From Pseudomonas cyclaminis (GTDB lineage Bacteria; Pseudomonadota; Gammaproteobacteria; Pseudomonadales; Pseudomonadaceae), in contig NZ_JADDUM010000092.1 in NCBI RefSeq assembly GCF_015163715.1, forward strand, positions 1 to 52,525: DNA of 52,525 bases, given 5' to 3'. Both the position numbers and the translations under genes were made by a program. Every line of letters begins with the position of its first letter. Position 1 is the stretch's first letter. The notes under the pieces were generated by a model, which ran no database searches, had not been told where the DNA came from, and saw nothing but the letters and a program-made list of their open reading frames with translations. Below, piece by piece: positions 8,316 to 16,226 of the stretch.

Positions 8316-9332
8316 TCATTCGCTTGTAATCAGGGAGCGATCTATGGTTTTCAAAAAGGCCTCAAATTGTTCAGCCAGCCGCTTCGCGTCGACAGTTTTC
8401 TCGCATCGAAGCTCGACCTTTTTCCCATCTACACGAACCTTGCCTATCCCACTGATCTCTTTGTCGGTGAACTTGCTCGGCGTTTTCTGCTGATCACGCG
8501 AGGCAACCTCCTTCGCTAACCACCGCAGAGCATGTTCCTGCGTCCATTGATGATCGCGCATAGAGGTAACTGCTTGCAGAAGCAGCGCCGGCTCGGTACG
8601 ACTGAATTCAATGAAGTCTTTTGCCCATTTCCCACCGATAAGCCCTGGGTTCGTGTCGAGTATCGCTCGAACCTCCTCTGGCAGATCCATTAGGAGAAGG
8701 CATCTGCTAACTATCGAATGGTTGACCCCTACTCTGCGCGCCAGAGCACGAATCGAACTTTCTTCCCCAGCTCGCATAATCGCGGCATAGGAACGACCGC
8801 GCTCATACTCGGTTAGAGCTTCCTGTCCCTCGTTGTCGGTCAAGGCCAGGATCTTCGCCATTGCATCCGTAACGGAGCGAACATAGGCGGTGACGGTTTC
8901 TCTGCCCAGCAGCTTGTGAGCACGCCAACGACGCTCGCCGCCGATCAGCTCATACGCTCCTTCCCCTATAGGACGAACCGTCAACGGCTTTACCAGCCCA
9001 ACAGAGGCGATCGAGTTCGCCAGATCCTCAATAGCAGCCTCGCTGAAGGTCAGGCGAGGCTGAAAGGGAGATACCCGAATCGACTCGACCTTTACTTCAG
9101 CGAGGACGCCGCTGTCACTTGCGGCAAGAGATTCATCGTTATGGCCTGGCGTTGGAGCTGCAACCGGGGTTGGAACTGGAGCGATGTCCTCCTGTTCCGC
9201 CCGTTGCGCTGCGAGCATGTCTGCAACGGAAACCCTTAGATTCGGCTCAGCAATTTCCGCTGGCGGGCGAACCCCGGTGACCCAAAGAGGGGGGGTCTTT
9301 TTTTGACCTGGGTAATCCTCCGACTTGGCCAT
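8316..9332 (-). CDS. parB: Plasmid partition protein ParB
   Basis: This 338-aa protein starts at ATG 9332 behind GGAGGAAGT; the frame is open a further 12 codons, but that start lacks a ribosome-binding site and lies in the repeats. Domains: a flexible N-terminus to about 85; a ParB nuclease-like domain with SPFQPRLTF and ELIGGERRWRAHKLLG; a helix-turn-helix (RALARRVGVNHSIVSRCLLL); and a dimerisation tail. It binds the plasmid centromere and works with ParA. The four palindromes immediately upstream are its likely binding sites. Confidence 0.93.
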   Translation of the reverse strand: MAKSEDYPGQKKTPPLWVTGVRPPAEIAEPNLRVSVADMLAAQRAEQEDIAPVPTPVAAPTPGHNDESLAASDSGVLAEVKVESIRVSPFQPRLTFSEAAIEDLANSIASVGLVKPLTVRPIGEGAYELIGGERRWRAHKLLGRETVTAYVRSVTDAMAKILALTDNEGQEALTEYERGRSYAAIMRAGEESSIRALARRVGVNHSIVSRCLLLMDLPEEVRAILDTNPGLIGGKWAKDFIEFSRTEPALLLQAVTSMRDHQWTQEHALRWLAKEVASRDQQKTPSKFTDKEISGIGKVRVDGKKVELRCEKTVDAKRLAEQFEAFLKTIDRSLITSE

Positions 9333-9350
9333 ACTTCCTCCGAAACCTAG

Positions 9351-9483
9351 TGGTGGTGCTCCGAGCACCCCTCATATTCTCAAGTTATAAGTGGTGCTCC
9401 GAGCACCACCATTTTCTGAACTCGCTGAGTGGTGCTCCGAGCACCACTCAAATCTAACGGCTCTGGTGCTCCGAGCACCACCT
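9351..9483. repeat. Four palindromic repeats between parA and parB: candidate parS/operator
   Basis: The core GGTGCTCCGAGCACC is a perfect 15-bp palindrome at 9355-9369, 9393-9407, 9431-9445 and 9465-9479, with start-to-start spacing of 38, 38 and 34 bp. Copies 2 and 3 extend to GTGGTGCTCCGAGCACCAC. They fill the gap between parA (ends 9488) and parB (starts 9332), the expected place for an internal centromere and/or ParB operator. Confidence 0.85.
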
Positions 9484-9487
9484 CAAA

Positions 9488-10621
9488 TCACTGAGCGGCC
9501 AGATCGCGTATTCGTTTCAACGCCTCACCGAAAACACTGCGCATCGAGTCAATAGTCTTGGAAGAGGCACCTTTCCAGACCAGCAGGGGAACGCCTTGAT
9601 CAAGCGCTTTACCGTAATCCTCGGAGTAATAGAGTTTTTCCTCAGATACCCGACCAGGGAAAAGATCGTTCAGGACGACCAGGTTGTTGAGGATGCGTTT
9701 GCGGTTGCGAATGAACATCGTAGGGATAGCGAGCACTCCTGGAGAGCGGCGATATGCTTTCGCAAATCGAACCATCCAGTCGTTTAGCCGCATCAGCGCC
9801 CTGAATGAAAACTTATCCATCCGTACAGGGCAGAGCACAAAGTCGCTGGCAACAATGGAGTTCTTGGTGAGCCTGGAGGCGGTAGGCGCGTTGTCGAACA
9901 GAATCACATCATAGGAGGAGATATCGACACCTGGGATTTCTCCGCTACGCGCCCGCTCAAGCCACCCTGCATACCAGAAGTCCATATTGTTTTCGGCATC
10001 GAGTGCCACGGCCAGGTCTTCCAGATATGCATCGGCAGGAATCAGGTGTGGCCCGTTCTCACCGAATGGCTTCTTGACGACTTCCTCGAAAGTCATCGGA
10101 TCAAAGCATCTCACCCGGAGATCGGGACTCAGGAGGCTGCCAAAATGGCCGGCGACATAGCGATCGGCTGGTATTCCCATCGCCTCGAGATCTGATAGTG
10201 CGAGATCTGGATCGTAGCCAAACACGCTGGACGAATCGCCCTGAGGATCGTTATCAACGCAAAGCACCCTCAGACCTGCAAGCTGAAGGAATACAGCAAA
10301 GTTGACTGAGGTTGTCGTCTTTCCGGTACCGCCTTTCTGCACGAACGTTGAGATAACAATCTGCCGAGGCAGTCCCTTTGCGTAGCCTTTCGCTCGGCGA
10401 AGCGCAGCGATGTCAAAAATATCGCGAAGCGTATAAGCCCTTGAGGTGACAGTTCCTCGCGGAACCCGGCGAATCTCGATGCCGTTTTCGTCTTCAATAT
10501 CTTTGAGGCGACGGGTGGTAAGGCCGAAGCAGTCGGCCGCGAACTGGGGGGGATAGAGGAGGGCGTCGAAGTCGGTGTAGTTGACCGTTTCTTCTTCAAA
10601 CTGCTCGCTTGACTGCTGCAT
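9488..10621 (-). CDS. parA: Plasmid partition ATPase ParA (type Ia, N-terminal HTH)
   Basis: This 377-aa protein starts at ATG 10621 (MQQSSEQFEEE) behind GCAGGGATTGTC, preferred to an in-frame upstream codon at 10672. An N-terminal MerR-like winged helix (AADCFGLTTRRLKDIEDENG) precedes the deviant Walker A QKGGTGKTTTSVNFA; DNDPQGD (A') and VILFDNAP (Walker B) follow. Type Ia ParA proteins autoregulate through the N-terminal domain and move ParB-parS complexes along the nucleoid. It is upstream of the parS-like repeats and parB in one operon. Confidence 0.93.
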   Translation of the reverse strand: MQQSSEQFEEETVNYTDFDALLYPPQFAADCFGLTTRRLKDIEDENGIEIRRVPRGTVTSRAYTLRDIFDIAALRRAKGYAKGLPRQIVISTFVQKGGTGKTTTSVNFAVFLQLAGLRVLCVDNDPQGDSSSVFGYDPDLALSDLEAMGIPADRYVAGHFGSLLSPDLRVRCFDPMTFEEVVKKPFGENGPHLIPADAYLEDLAVALDAENNMDFWYAGWLERARSGEIPGVDISSYDVILFDNAPTASRLTKNSIVASDFVLCPVRMDKFSFRALMRLNDWMVRFAKAYRRSPGVLAIPTMFIRNRKRILNNLVVLNDLFPGRVSEEKLYYSEDYGKALDQGVPLLVWKGASSKTIDSMRSVFGEALKRIRDLAAQ

Positions 10622-10830
10622 GACAATCCCTGCATTTGCTGAATACAGGGGGATGATAATACGTAACGCCATATTTTCAAGGCTAAATCATGGTACGGGC
10701 CTTTTTTCCGCTGCTTATCCCGAACTGATGGCTAGGTATTCTGCCGATCAGTTCGGGTTTATGGCTGTTTTTTATGGTTTGAAGCGAACTGGTTTTTGTA
10801 TGGAAAGAGGAGGGCTGTTCTGTGATTTAG

Positions 10831-11310
10831 TTAGGCGTACTGTTTTTGAGCTTGGGTGCGTGCGCGTTTGAAGTCGGCGCTGATGTAATTGACTGTGAAT
10901 TGGGTATCCAGGGGATGCGATTCGACAACCACCTCGGTGGAGCCAGACAAGAATGTCACGTTCTCAAAGCCAAGGCTGGATTCATCAGTGCTGATTTGCA
11001 GCTGGCTCTTCAAGCCATTCAGCACCTCCTCCAGGTGGAGCTTGTCAGCTTTTACCGTAGCGACATCCAGGACCCCTTCAGCGTTGAAGGCCAGCTGAAT
11101 GTCAGTGACACCCTCGAGGTTGACCTCCCACTCTGAAAGGTTAAGTACCGGCCCGCCGGTGTAGGAAGTACCAATCTTGTCGATGATGGTGTAGTGCTGC
11201 TGGACGTCTACGATCGTCGTAACGCCTACAGCTAGGCTTACCGGCTCCGGCGCTATAGCAGCCATGCTGAGCAGATAAGCTGCGACGCCCGCGAAAGCGG
11301 CAGTATTCAT
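10831..11310 (-). CDS. Exported or membrane-anchored hypothetical protein
   Basis: This 159-aa protein has an N-terminal hydrophobic stretch (AFAGVAAYLLSMAAIAPEPVSLAVGV) acting as a signal peptide or anchor, then a beta-rich domain without cysteines (VQQHYTIIDKIGTSYTGGPV, LSGSTEVVVESHPLDTQF). ATG 11310 follows GGAGGAACCC, a strong ribosome-binding site. It lies between parA and the origin and has its own transcription. No family is recognised; the position next to the replicon suggests a plasmid-specific periplasmic factor. Confidence 0.6.
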   Translation of the reverse strand: MNTAAFAGVAAYLLSMAAIAPEPVSLAVGVTTIVDVQQHYTIIDKIGTSYTGGPVLNLSEWEVNLEGVTDIQLAFNAEGVLDVATVKADKLHLEEVLNGLKSQLQISTDESSLGFENVTFLSGSTEVVVESHPLDTQFTVNYISADFKRARTQAQKQYA

Positions 11311-11570
11311 TGGGTTCCTCCAGGTCGTGTTCGGTTGGGATCATTTTCTCCTCGCCGACCTGGTGGGTGTGCTGCTTTCGAACCGAATTGTCGTCGGAAA
11401 AACGGCCCTCGGTTTCTGAGTCTGCTTTTGGCTTTGGATTTGGCCTTTGCTTCTCAACCTTCAGAAAATCAGCTTTCCAGTTTTAAAAGCCTTTTAATTG
11501 TTTTTCTCTTGTTGTTCTCTTGTTTTTAGAAGGCTGGAGCCCTTGTGCCACGGGGCCTCCAGAGGACTAT

Positions 11571-11732
11571 CGACTACAAATTACGGCATTGCGACTACAG
11601 ATTCCGGCTTTGCGACTATGGATTACGGCTGATGCGACTACAGATTCCGGCTGTGACGACTACAGATTCCGGCCGTTATCCACAGGCCAGATGAAGGCCC
11701 TGGGCTGCGTCTAACGACTACAGATTCCGGCT
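11571..11732 (+). repeat. oriV iteron cluster 1 (six copies)
   Basis: The 18-bp iterons are CGACTACAGATTCCGGCT or close variants, at 11571, 11592, 11613, 11635, 11657 and 11715. The first five are spaced 21-22 bp apart, two helical turns, so they lie on one DNA face. A DnaA box follows copy 5. This is the probable initiator-binding array of the replication origin. Confidence 0.9.
11676..11684 (+). promoter_or_regulatory. DnaA box in oriV
   Basis: TTATCCACA is a perfect consensus DnaA box. It begins 2 bp after the fifth iteron and lies before the sixth, as is common in iteron plasmids. Confidence 0.85.
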
Positions 11733-11835
11733 GTTGGGTTGTGCACGTAGCACGAGTTTGAGTTTTTATGGCTCGATTTCAAGCCATTTTGTGCTCTGAA
11801 TTTGCCAGCCTGGCCTTTGCCTACAGCAAAAACTC

Positions 11836-11880
11836 TGTAAGTCCTTGTTTTTAAATGATATTTATATTTATTCGCCGTTT
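11836..11880. other. AT-rich segment, candidate DNA-unwinding element
   Basis: The stretch containing TTTTTAAATGATATTTATA is the most AT-rich part of the origin and sits between the two iteron clusters. It is the likely melting region. Confidence 0.5.
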
Positions 11881-11961
11881 CTTTGACGTTTCTCGATGTT
11901 TTGCCCCACTCCTGCGTGGAATCGCCAATAAATAGTCTTTCCTGTCCTCACCTGAGCCTAT

Positions 11962-12290
11962 CGACTACAGATTACGGCTGCGATAGCAGCCATTTGCTCG
12001 ATACGACTACAGATTACGGCTATGCCTGGACGGCCATTGCCCGTAGCAGTGCCACCCAATTCTTTGCTATCGACTACAGATTACGGCTGCGGATCGAAGG
12101 TGCCGCGCACCATCGACTACAGATTACGGCTGTTGTACGGGGTGGACGGAAGCCTATCGACTACAAATTACGGCTGCTATCTATCGACTACAGATTCATG
12201 CGACGCCGAGCCAAGTGAACAGGTGGTGATCTGCGGGGCCCGTGGTTACTGGGGTCGAGAGATTAAAAAAATCCTGGGTATCGACTACAG
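11962..12290 (+). repeat. oriV iteron cluster 2, with partial copies near rep
   Basis: Five full copies of CGACTACAGATTACGGCT or near variants lie at 11962, 12004, 12071, 12114 and 12158. Partial copies at 12185 and 12282 keep only CGACTACAG plus a few bases. Here the middle reads GATTACGG where cluster 1 mostly has GATTCCGG. The truncated copies nearest rep may act as the autoregulatory operator. Confidence 0.85.
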
Positions 12291-12334
12291 GGGAAACTCT
12301 CTGTAGGGTTTCGTTACTAATCGTAGGGCCAGTT

Positions 12335-13201
12335 ATGTCCAATTTACCCAAACCTACCAAGCCGGAACCTAAGCCGCTCCGGGTCACGAAATCCAATACG
12401 CTGATTACCGCATCGTACCGGCTGACTCTCAACGAGCAGCGATTGATCCTCGCGGCTATTAGCAAGCTCGATCCAAGAAGGCCCATGCCGAAAAAGGTGT
12501 CAGTGTCGGCCGTGGACTATTCGGATATCTACGGCGTCCAGCTCAGGCATGCCTATGAGCAGATGAAAGTGGCAGCTGATGAGCTATACGAGCGCGATAT
12601 CAAGACCTTTGACGGGTCTGGAATGGAGCGAAAGCGGTGGGTTGATCGGGCCAAATATCTGGATGGTGAAGGTCGCGTTGAATTGTCGTTCACCATCCAT
12701 GTCATGCCCTATCTCACGATGCTGTACAGCAAAGTGACCAGCTATGATCTACGGCGCGTTGCCTGCCTGGACTCAAGCCATTCGTTCCGGCTATTCGAGA
12801 TGCTGATGCAGTTTCGGAAGACTGGATGGGCCTACATCGAGGTTGAAGCCTTGCGGGTCGCCCTTGGCTTGTCGGATGCCTATCAACGATTCAACAACCT
12901 TCGCCAGAGAGTCATAGATCCGGCAGTTGAGGAGCTGAAGACTAAGAGCAACCTGGATGTCAGCTACGAGTTGAGGAGGGAAGGGCGGAAGGTGATCGCA
13001 ATCAAGTTCACCTTCTGTGACCTCGCACAGCTCCCGCTTAATCTGGAACTTGACCCTGAAGATCTTCCCCCGCTTCCTGAGTATGACCCTGCCGAAGAAA
13101 GCGAATGGCTGATCACGAAGCCTTTGGGTGAGTTGGCTGAAGCACAAGAAGCCGGTCTGCTGTTCGCTGTTTCGGCAGAGGAAGGAGAGCAACCAGATTA
13201 G
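12335..13201 (+). CDS. repA: Plasmid replication initiator, Rep_3 family
   Basis: This 288-aa protein has the tandem winged-helix layout of iteron-binding initiators: LITASYRLTLNEQRLILAAI near the N-terminus, a YGVQLRHAYEQMKVAADEL segment, and a second domain with SHSFRLFEMLMQF and LRQRVIDPAVEELKTKSNL. The start is placed at ATG 12335 (MSNLPKPTKP) after AGGGCCAGTT; the frame runs open upstream through the partial iterons but without a suitable site. It should bind the iterons at 11571-12175, open the origin and repress itself. The name repA is functional, not a claim to an incompatibility group. Confidence 0.88.
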   Translation: MSNLPKPTKPEPKPLRVTKSNTLITASYRLTLNEQRLILAAISKLDPRRPMPKKVSVSAVDYSDIYGVQLRHAYEQMKVAADELYERDIKTFDGSGMERKRWVDRAKYLDGEGRVELSFTIHVMPYLTMLYSKVTSYDLRRVACLDSSHSFRLFEMLMQFRKTGWAYIEVEALRVALGLSDAYQRFNNLRQRVIDPAVEELKTKSNLDVSYELRREGRKVIAIKFTFCDLAQLPLNLELDPEDLPPLPEYDPAEESEWLITKPLGELAEAQEAGLLFAVSAEEGEQPD

Positions 13202-13314
13202 CTTGCGTCGTCATCTGACGACCGTTTGTGCCTTTTTGAGCAGTGTCGCCGGTGCCGTTTTTTTCCGCCTAGGTATTCGAATCGTCATTTGCCGTCCTTT
13301 TGGTGCCACTTCCA

Positions 13315-13346
13315 CAAAAAACCCGCCTTTAATGGCGGGTTTTTCT
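13315..13346. terminator. Bidirectional terminator after rep
   Basis: AAACCCGCC / GGCGGGTTTTT arms around TTTAAT, with an A run on the left and a T run on the right. It serves rep from the left and the minus-strand gene at 13372 from the right. Confidence 0.85.
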
Positions 13347-13371
13347 TGGCCTGGTCTGGGGCGCGCAGTGC

Positions 13372-13713
13372 TCAGTAATTAGGCACAAGCGTGAAGAGGC
13401 TTCGCCGCCATTGGCATACATCCTCGCCTGATGCTCGGCCTGCATTTTTTAGCGCGTCGAAGACGCTCAGGGCAAATGACATTGCAGCCTGGTCGTCTTC
13501 GTGGAGGTCGACAATCACCACCGGAAACTGGTCGCCGTCATCAGCATCAGGTGTTGCTATGGCGACTGTCTGAATCCCCCAGGTGATGCCGTCATCGTAA
13601 GGTTCTACAACAAATCGCTTTAGCCGGCGAATCATGCCGTCACGAATCATCTGAATCAGATCGGTGCATACCGGCTCCGATTGGCGCTGCTGGAAAAGTT
13701 GGATGGCTGTCAT
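13372..13713 (-). CDS. Hypothetical protein
   Basis: This 113-aa protein (MTAIQLFQQRQSEPVCTDLI...) has a central acidic FPVVIVDLHEDDQAAMSFAL stretch. The start at 13713 follows AAGGGAGC at a fair distance. It is transcribed toward the rep terminator. No domain is recognised. It may form a unit with the minus-strand gene at 13814-14134, which lies about 100 bp upstream. Confidence 0.5.
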   Translation of the reverse strand: MTAIQLFQQRQSEPVCTDLIQMIRDGMIRRLKRFVVEPYDDGITWGIQTVAIATPDADDGDQFPVVIVDLHEDDQAAMSFALSVFDALKNAGRASGEDVCQWRRSLFTLVPNY

Positions 13714-13813
13714 AAGCTACGGCTCCCTTGATCTGCATTCATCCTGCCAGCAGTCCCGTAAATCCCAAACGGAATTCCCCTGGCTTTGTTCGGCATCGGA
13801 TTGGCGACAAACC

Positions 13814-14134
13814 CTAGCATTCTTTTTTCCCTTGGTTGGGCGTGCCATTCCCCGCGGGTGGTTGCGGAAGATCAACAAGGGAGGGAGTGGCTACGCAAAA
13901 TGCTGTTTGCATGCCAGAAACATCACCGTCCCAACACTCGCATTCGGCATCCCAAGCTTCTCGATCAAAGTGGAAAATTGTCCCAAGATCAACAGCCCCA
14001 TCCAGGGTGGCGTATGCCCCGCTCAAAGTTCCGTTGATCAGCACCGCGTAGCAATCGTCGCCGATTTGCAATGCTTTCCCTGGATTGGCTTCAAGAAGAC
14101 GCTGATAGGAAGCAAGGGTCTCGTCGTAAGTCAT
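13814..14134 (-). CDS. Hypothetical protein
   Basis: This is 106 aa if started at ATG 14134 (MTYDETLASYQRLLEANPGK). The frame stays open upstream to 14533, but that part overlaps the convincing helicase gene on the other strand and reads as Arg/Ser-rich shadow sequence. Visible features are DDCYAVLINGTLSGAYATL and WDAECECWDGDVS. No family is recognised. The ribosome-binding site is weak, so the start is uncertain. Confidence 0.45.
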   Translation of the reverse strand: MTYDETLASYQRLLEANPGKALQIGDDCYAVLINGTLSGAYATLDGAVDLGTIFHFDREAWDAECECWDGDVSGMQTAFCVATPSLVDLPQPPAGNGTPNQGKKEC

Positions 14135-14281
14135 GGTTGCTGCTCTGATTCCGGGTGTGAGAAGACATTGCCACCTCTCCAGGAATACCCAAATCCTGTA
14201 GATGGCAGAGCTAGCAGCCCCCGCTTGGGTTTGTGCGTGGCTATGCAACCATGGAGGCATATCAGAACGGAGATCCAAGGG

Positions 14282-15784
14282 ATGAACTTCACCCACGAAC
14301 AGGGGCCTGCGATTAACTCGTTGGCCCGTATCGTCAAGCTTGTGGCTTTTGCTGGAACTGGGAAGACCACCACGCTTGTTGGCTATGCCAAGGCTCGGCC
14401 TCAATGCCGTCTGCTCTACCTCTGCTACAACAAAAGCGTCGAGATTGCTGCCAAGCAAAAGTTTCCGCCGAACGTGACGTGCAAAACAGCCCACGGCTTG
14501 GCTTATGCGTCGATCGGATCGAAGTACAGACACAAGCTCACGAGCAACCTGCGCCTGACCGACATCGCAAGAATTATCGGCTCACAGAACTGGGAATTGG
14601 TGCGCAGCGTGCAAGAGACGCTGAACAATTATTTGGCCAGCGCGGATGACGACATCGAGCTATGTCACTGCCCCGTCAACAAGCTCAAAACGGAGCGAAT
14701 GAAGCGCGCCGCCGGCAGCATCGTAGAGGGAGCCAGGCAGCTTTGGTTGCAAATGTGCGACATCCAAAACGAGGCTGCGAATATCACTCACGACGGCTAT
14801 CTCAAGCTTTGGGCACTCTCGAAACCAAATCTGCGGGATCGTTACGATATTGCGCTTGGAGACGAGGCGCAGGACATCAATCCAGTGATTGCTGGTGTGC
14901 TTGCGCAGCAGGCGGCATACGGAATGGGCGTAGTCGTTTGTGGTGATGGCCATCAGATGCTGTACCGCTTCAGGGGGGCCGTAGATGCTCTCAATGCAAC
15001 CTGGCTCGACAAAGCGGAAGTCCACTACCTCACTCAGTCGTTTCGGTTCGGGTCTGCCGTTGCGCACGTCGCCAACATGGTTCTCGCGTTCAAGGGTGAA
15101 TCCCGCCAACTGGCTGGGCTTGGCGGCGAGACTCGTGTTTCCAAGGCACTACCTGCTGACCTTGAACATCGCACCGTACTCTGCCGGACGGTGGTTGGAG
15201 TGATCGAGACGGCGCTGGCCAATGTAGAGACTGGTGCAAAGATCTACTGGGTTGGGGGGATCGAGGGTTACAACCTCCAGGATCTTGAAGACCTACATGC
15301 GCTATCGAAGGGGTGGCGTGACCGAGTGAAGGGGAAAAAACTCCTCCAGGAATATCCCGATTACGATCTCTACAAGCAGATTGCCGATGAAAGCCAAGAC
15401 CCTGAGATGAACCGCTCGATCAAGATCATCGAGCAGTACAGCGCGGATCTCCCGGAGTTGTTTGCCAAGCTGCGGCGCAATGCGGTCACTGATGAGCTTG
15501 AAGCCACCATCACCCTCAGCACCGCACATCGTTCGAAGGGCTTGGAGTGGGATGCGGTGCAACTGGCTGAGGATTTCACCTTCGATCCATTCAATCCAGA
15601 GAACGAAAAGGAACCATGGATTGATGAGATGAACCTCCTCTACGTCGCGTGTACCCGCGCCATGCGAGTTCTTGCTGTCAACTCGACGATGTTGGAGATC
15701 ATGAAAGAGTTCGTCGACCGGCGTGACGGCCGCAAGCCAAATACCCCGATGGTTTTCAGGAAGAAACAGGTGGCTGCCGCGTAG
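14282..15784 (+). CDS. UvrD/Rep-like superfamily 1 DNA helicase
   Basis: This 500-aa protein starts at ATG 14282 (MNFTHEQGPAINSLARIV), GGAG lying 10 bp before. The open frame extends back to 13664, but that part overlaps minus-strand genes and is poor coding sequence. Motifs: Q-motif-like NFTHEQ; Walker A FAGTGKTTT; motif II LGDEAQDI; motif III GDGHQMLYRFRGA; motif IV FRFG; motif V STAHRSKGLEWD; motif VI LLYVACTRA. It is shorter than UvrD and lacks much of its accessory domains. A role in plasmid replication, restart or fork clearing is plausible, given rep upstream and the Tus-like gene downstream. Confidence 0.88.
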   Translation: MNFTHEQGPAINSLARIVKLVAFAGTGKTTTLVGYAKARPQCRLLYLCYNKSVEIAAKQKFPPNVTCKTAHGLAYASIGSKYRHKLTSNLRLTDIARIIGSQNWELVRSVQETLNNYLASADDDIELCHCPVNKLKTERMKRAAGSIVEGARQLWLQMCDIQNEAANITHDGYLKLWALSKPNLRDRYDIALGDEAQDINPVIAGVLAQQAAYGMGVVVCGDGHQMLYRFRGAVDALNATWLDKAEVHYLTQSFRFGSAVAHVANMVLAFKGESRQLAGLGGETRVSKALPADLEHRTVLCRTVVGVIETALANVETGAKIYWVGGIEGYNLQDLEDLHALSKGWRDRVKGKKLLQEYPDYDLYKQIADESQDPEMNRSIKIIEQYSADLPELFAKLRRNAVTDELEATITLSTAHRSKGLEWDAVQLAEDFTFDPFNPENEKEPWIDEMNLLYVACTRAMRVLAVNSTMLEIMKEFVDRRDGRKPNTPMVFRKKQVAAA

Positions 15785-15843
15785 TGCTCCTCGAGCATGC
15801 TTCGACTTTTGAAAATCACCCACTGATCACAGGAGATATTTTC

Positions 15844-16029
15844 ATGCCCATTTCCAGCGACCAGGCAGCTTTGCTTCAGCAGCTGCGGAATCAAGGCTAT
15901 GTAGTCTTGCTCGTTGAGCCGAGCGAAACTGAACACATCAGTCGAGAAAGGTTGGAGAGCCGTTTGCGGGCCGATGCAGCGGATCACATTGAGGATCTGT
16001 TGTCCCTTGAGGCAGTCCAAATTCGTTGA
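15844..16029 (+). CDS. Small hypothetical protein
   Basis: This 61-aa protein (MPISSDQAALLQQLRNQGYV) starts at ATG 15844 behind GGAGATATTTTC. It is mostly helical and charged, with a short beta segment YVVLLVEPSE. It lies 60 bp after the helicase gene and directly before a strong terminator, so it probably ends the helicase transcript. No family is recognised. Confidence 0.6.
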   Translation: MPISSDQAALLQQLRNQGYVVLLVEPSETEHISRERLESRLRADAADHIEDLLSLEAVQIR

Positions 16030-16042
16030 GCTGACACGTAGC

Positions 16043-16072
16043 AAAAAAAGCCCGTTTCGAACGGGTTTTTTT
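16043..16072. terminator. Rho-independent terminator
   Basis: AAAGCCCGTT TCG AACGGGTTTTTTT: strong stem, A run before and T run after. It closes the helicase/61-aa transcript and isolates the Ter-like region that follows. Confidence 0.88.
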
Positions 16073-16095
16073 ATGAGCGGATTTTGGGATACTCG

Positions 16096-16112
16096 ATAAT
16101 ACCACCCCTTCA
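16096..16112 (-). promoter_or_regulatory. Ter-like site, left copy
   Basis: ATAATACCACCCCTTCA is the exact reverse complement of the 17 bp at 16198-16214. On the minus strand its core GTGGTA resembles the GTTGTA core of Escherichia coli Ter sites. The match is partial, so the assignment rests mostly on the pairing and on the Tus-like gene next door. Confidence 0.5.
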
Positions 16113-16197
16113 ATCGCGAGATCGCTTTTCGCACCCTCGGCGTCGCACCTGGTTAACATGGTGCGGAGGGGGAGGAGGGCATACGGTATAGCCGTAG

Positions 16198-16214
16198 TGA
16201 AGGGGTGGTATTAT
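16198..16214 (+). promoter_or_regulatory. Ter-like site, right copy, upstream of the tus-like gene
   Basis: TGAAGGGGTGGTATTAT ends 12 bp before the tus-like ATG and directly abuts its ribosome-binding site (GAGG at 16215). In Escherichia coli, TerB is just upstream of tus and mediates autoregulation. The 85-bp gap to the inverted left copy holds two smaller dyads: CGCACC/GGTGCG (16144-16165) and TACGG/CCGTA (16182-16196). Confidence 0.5.
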
Positions 16215-16226
16215 GAGGAATCCTAG

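Noticed and set aside
11571..12290. Possible CRISPR array
   Set aside because: The repeats are short direct repeats with two-turn phasing, a DnaA box and an adjacent rep gene; these are iterons, and no cas genes are present.
13664..14281. N-terminal extension of the helicase (206 extra residues)
   Set aside because: It is Ser/Cys/Pro-rich, overlaps minus-strand genes and lacks helicase motifs; the ATG at 14282 has a suitable upstream GGAG and starts the Q-motif.
16096..16214. Ter-like pair as a simple terminator hairpin
   Set aside because: The 85-bp loop and lack of a T run do not fit, and a strong terminator already lies at 16043-16072.
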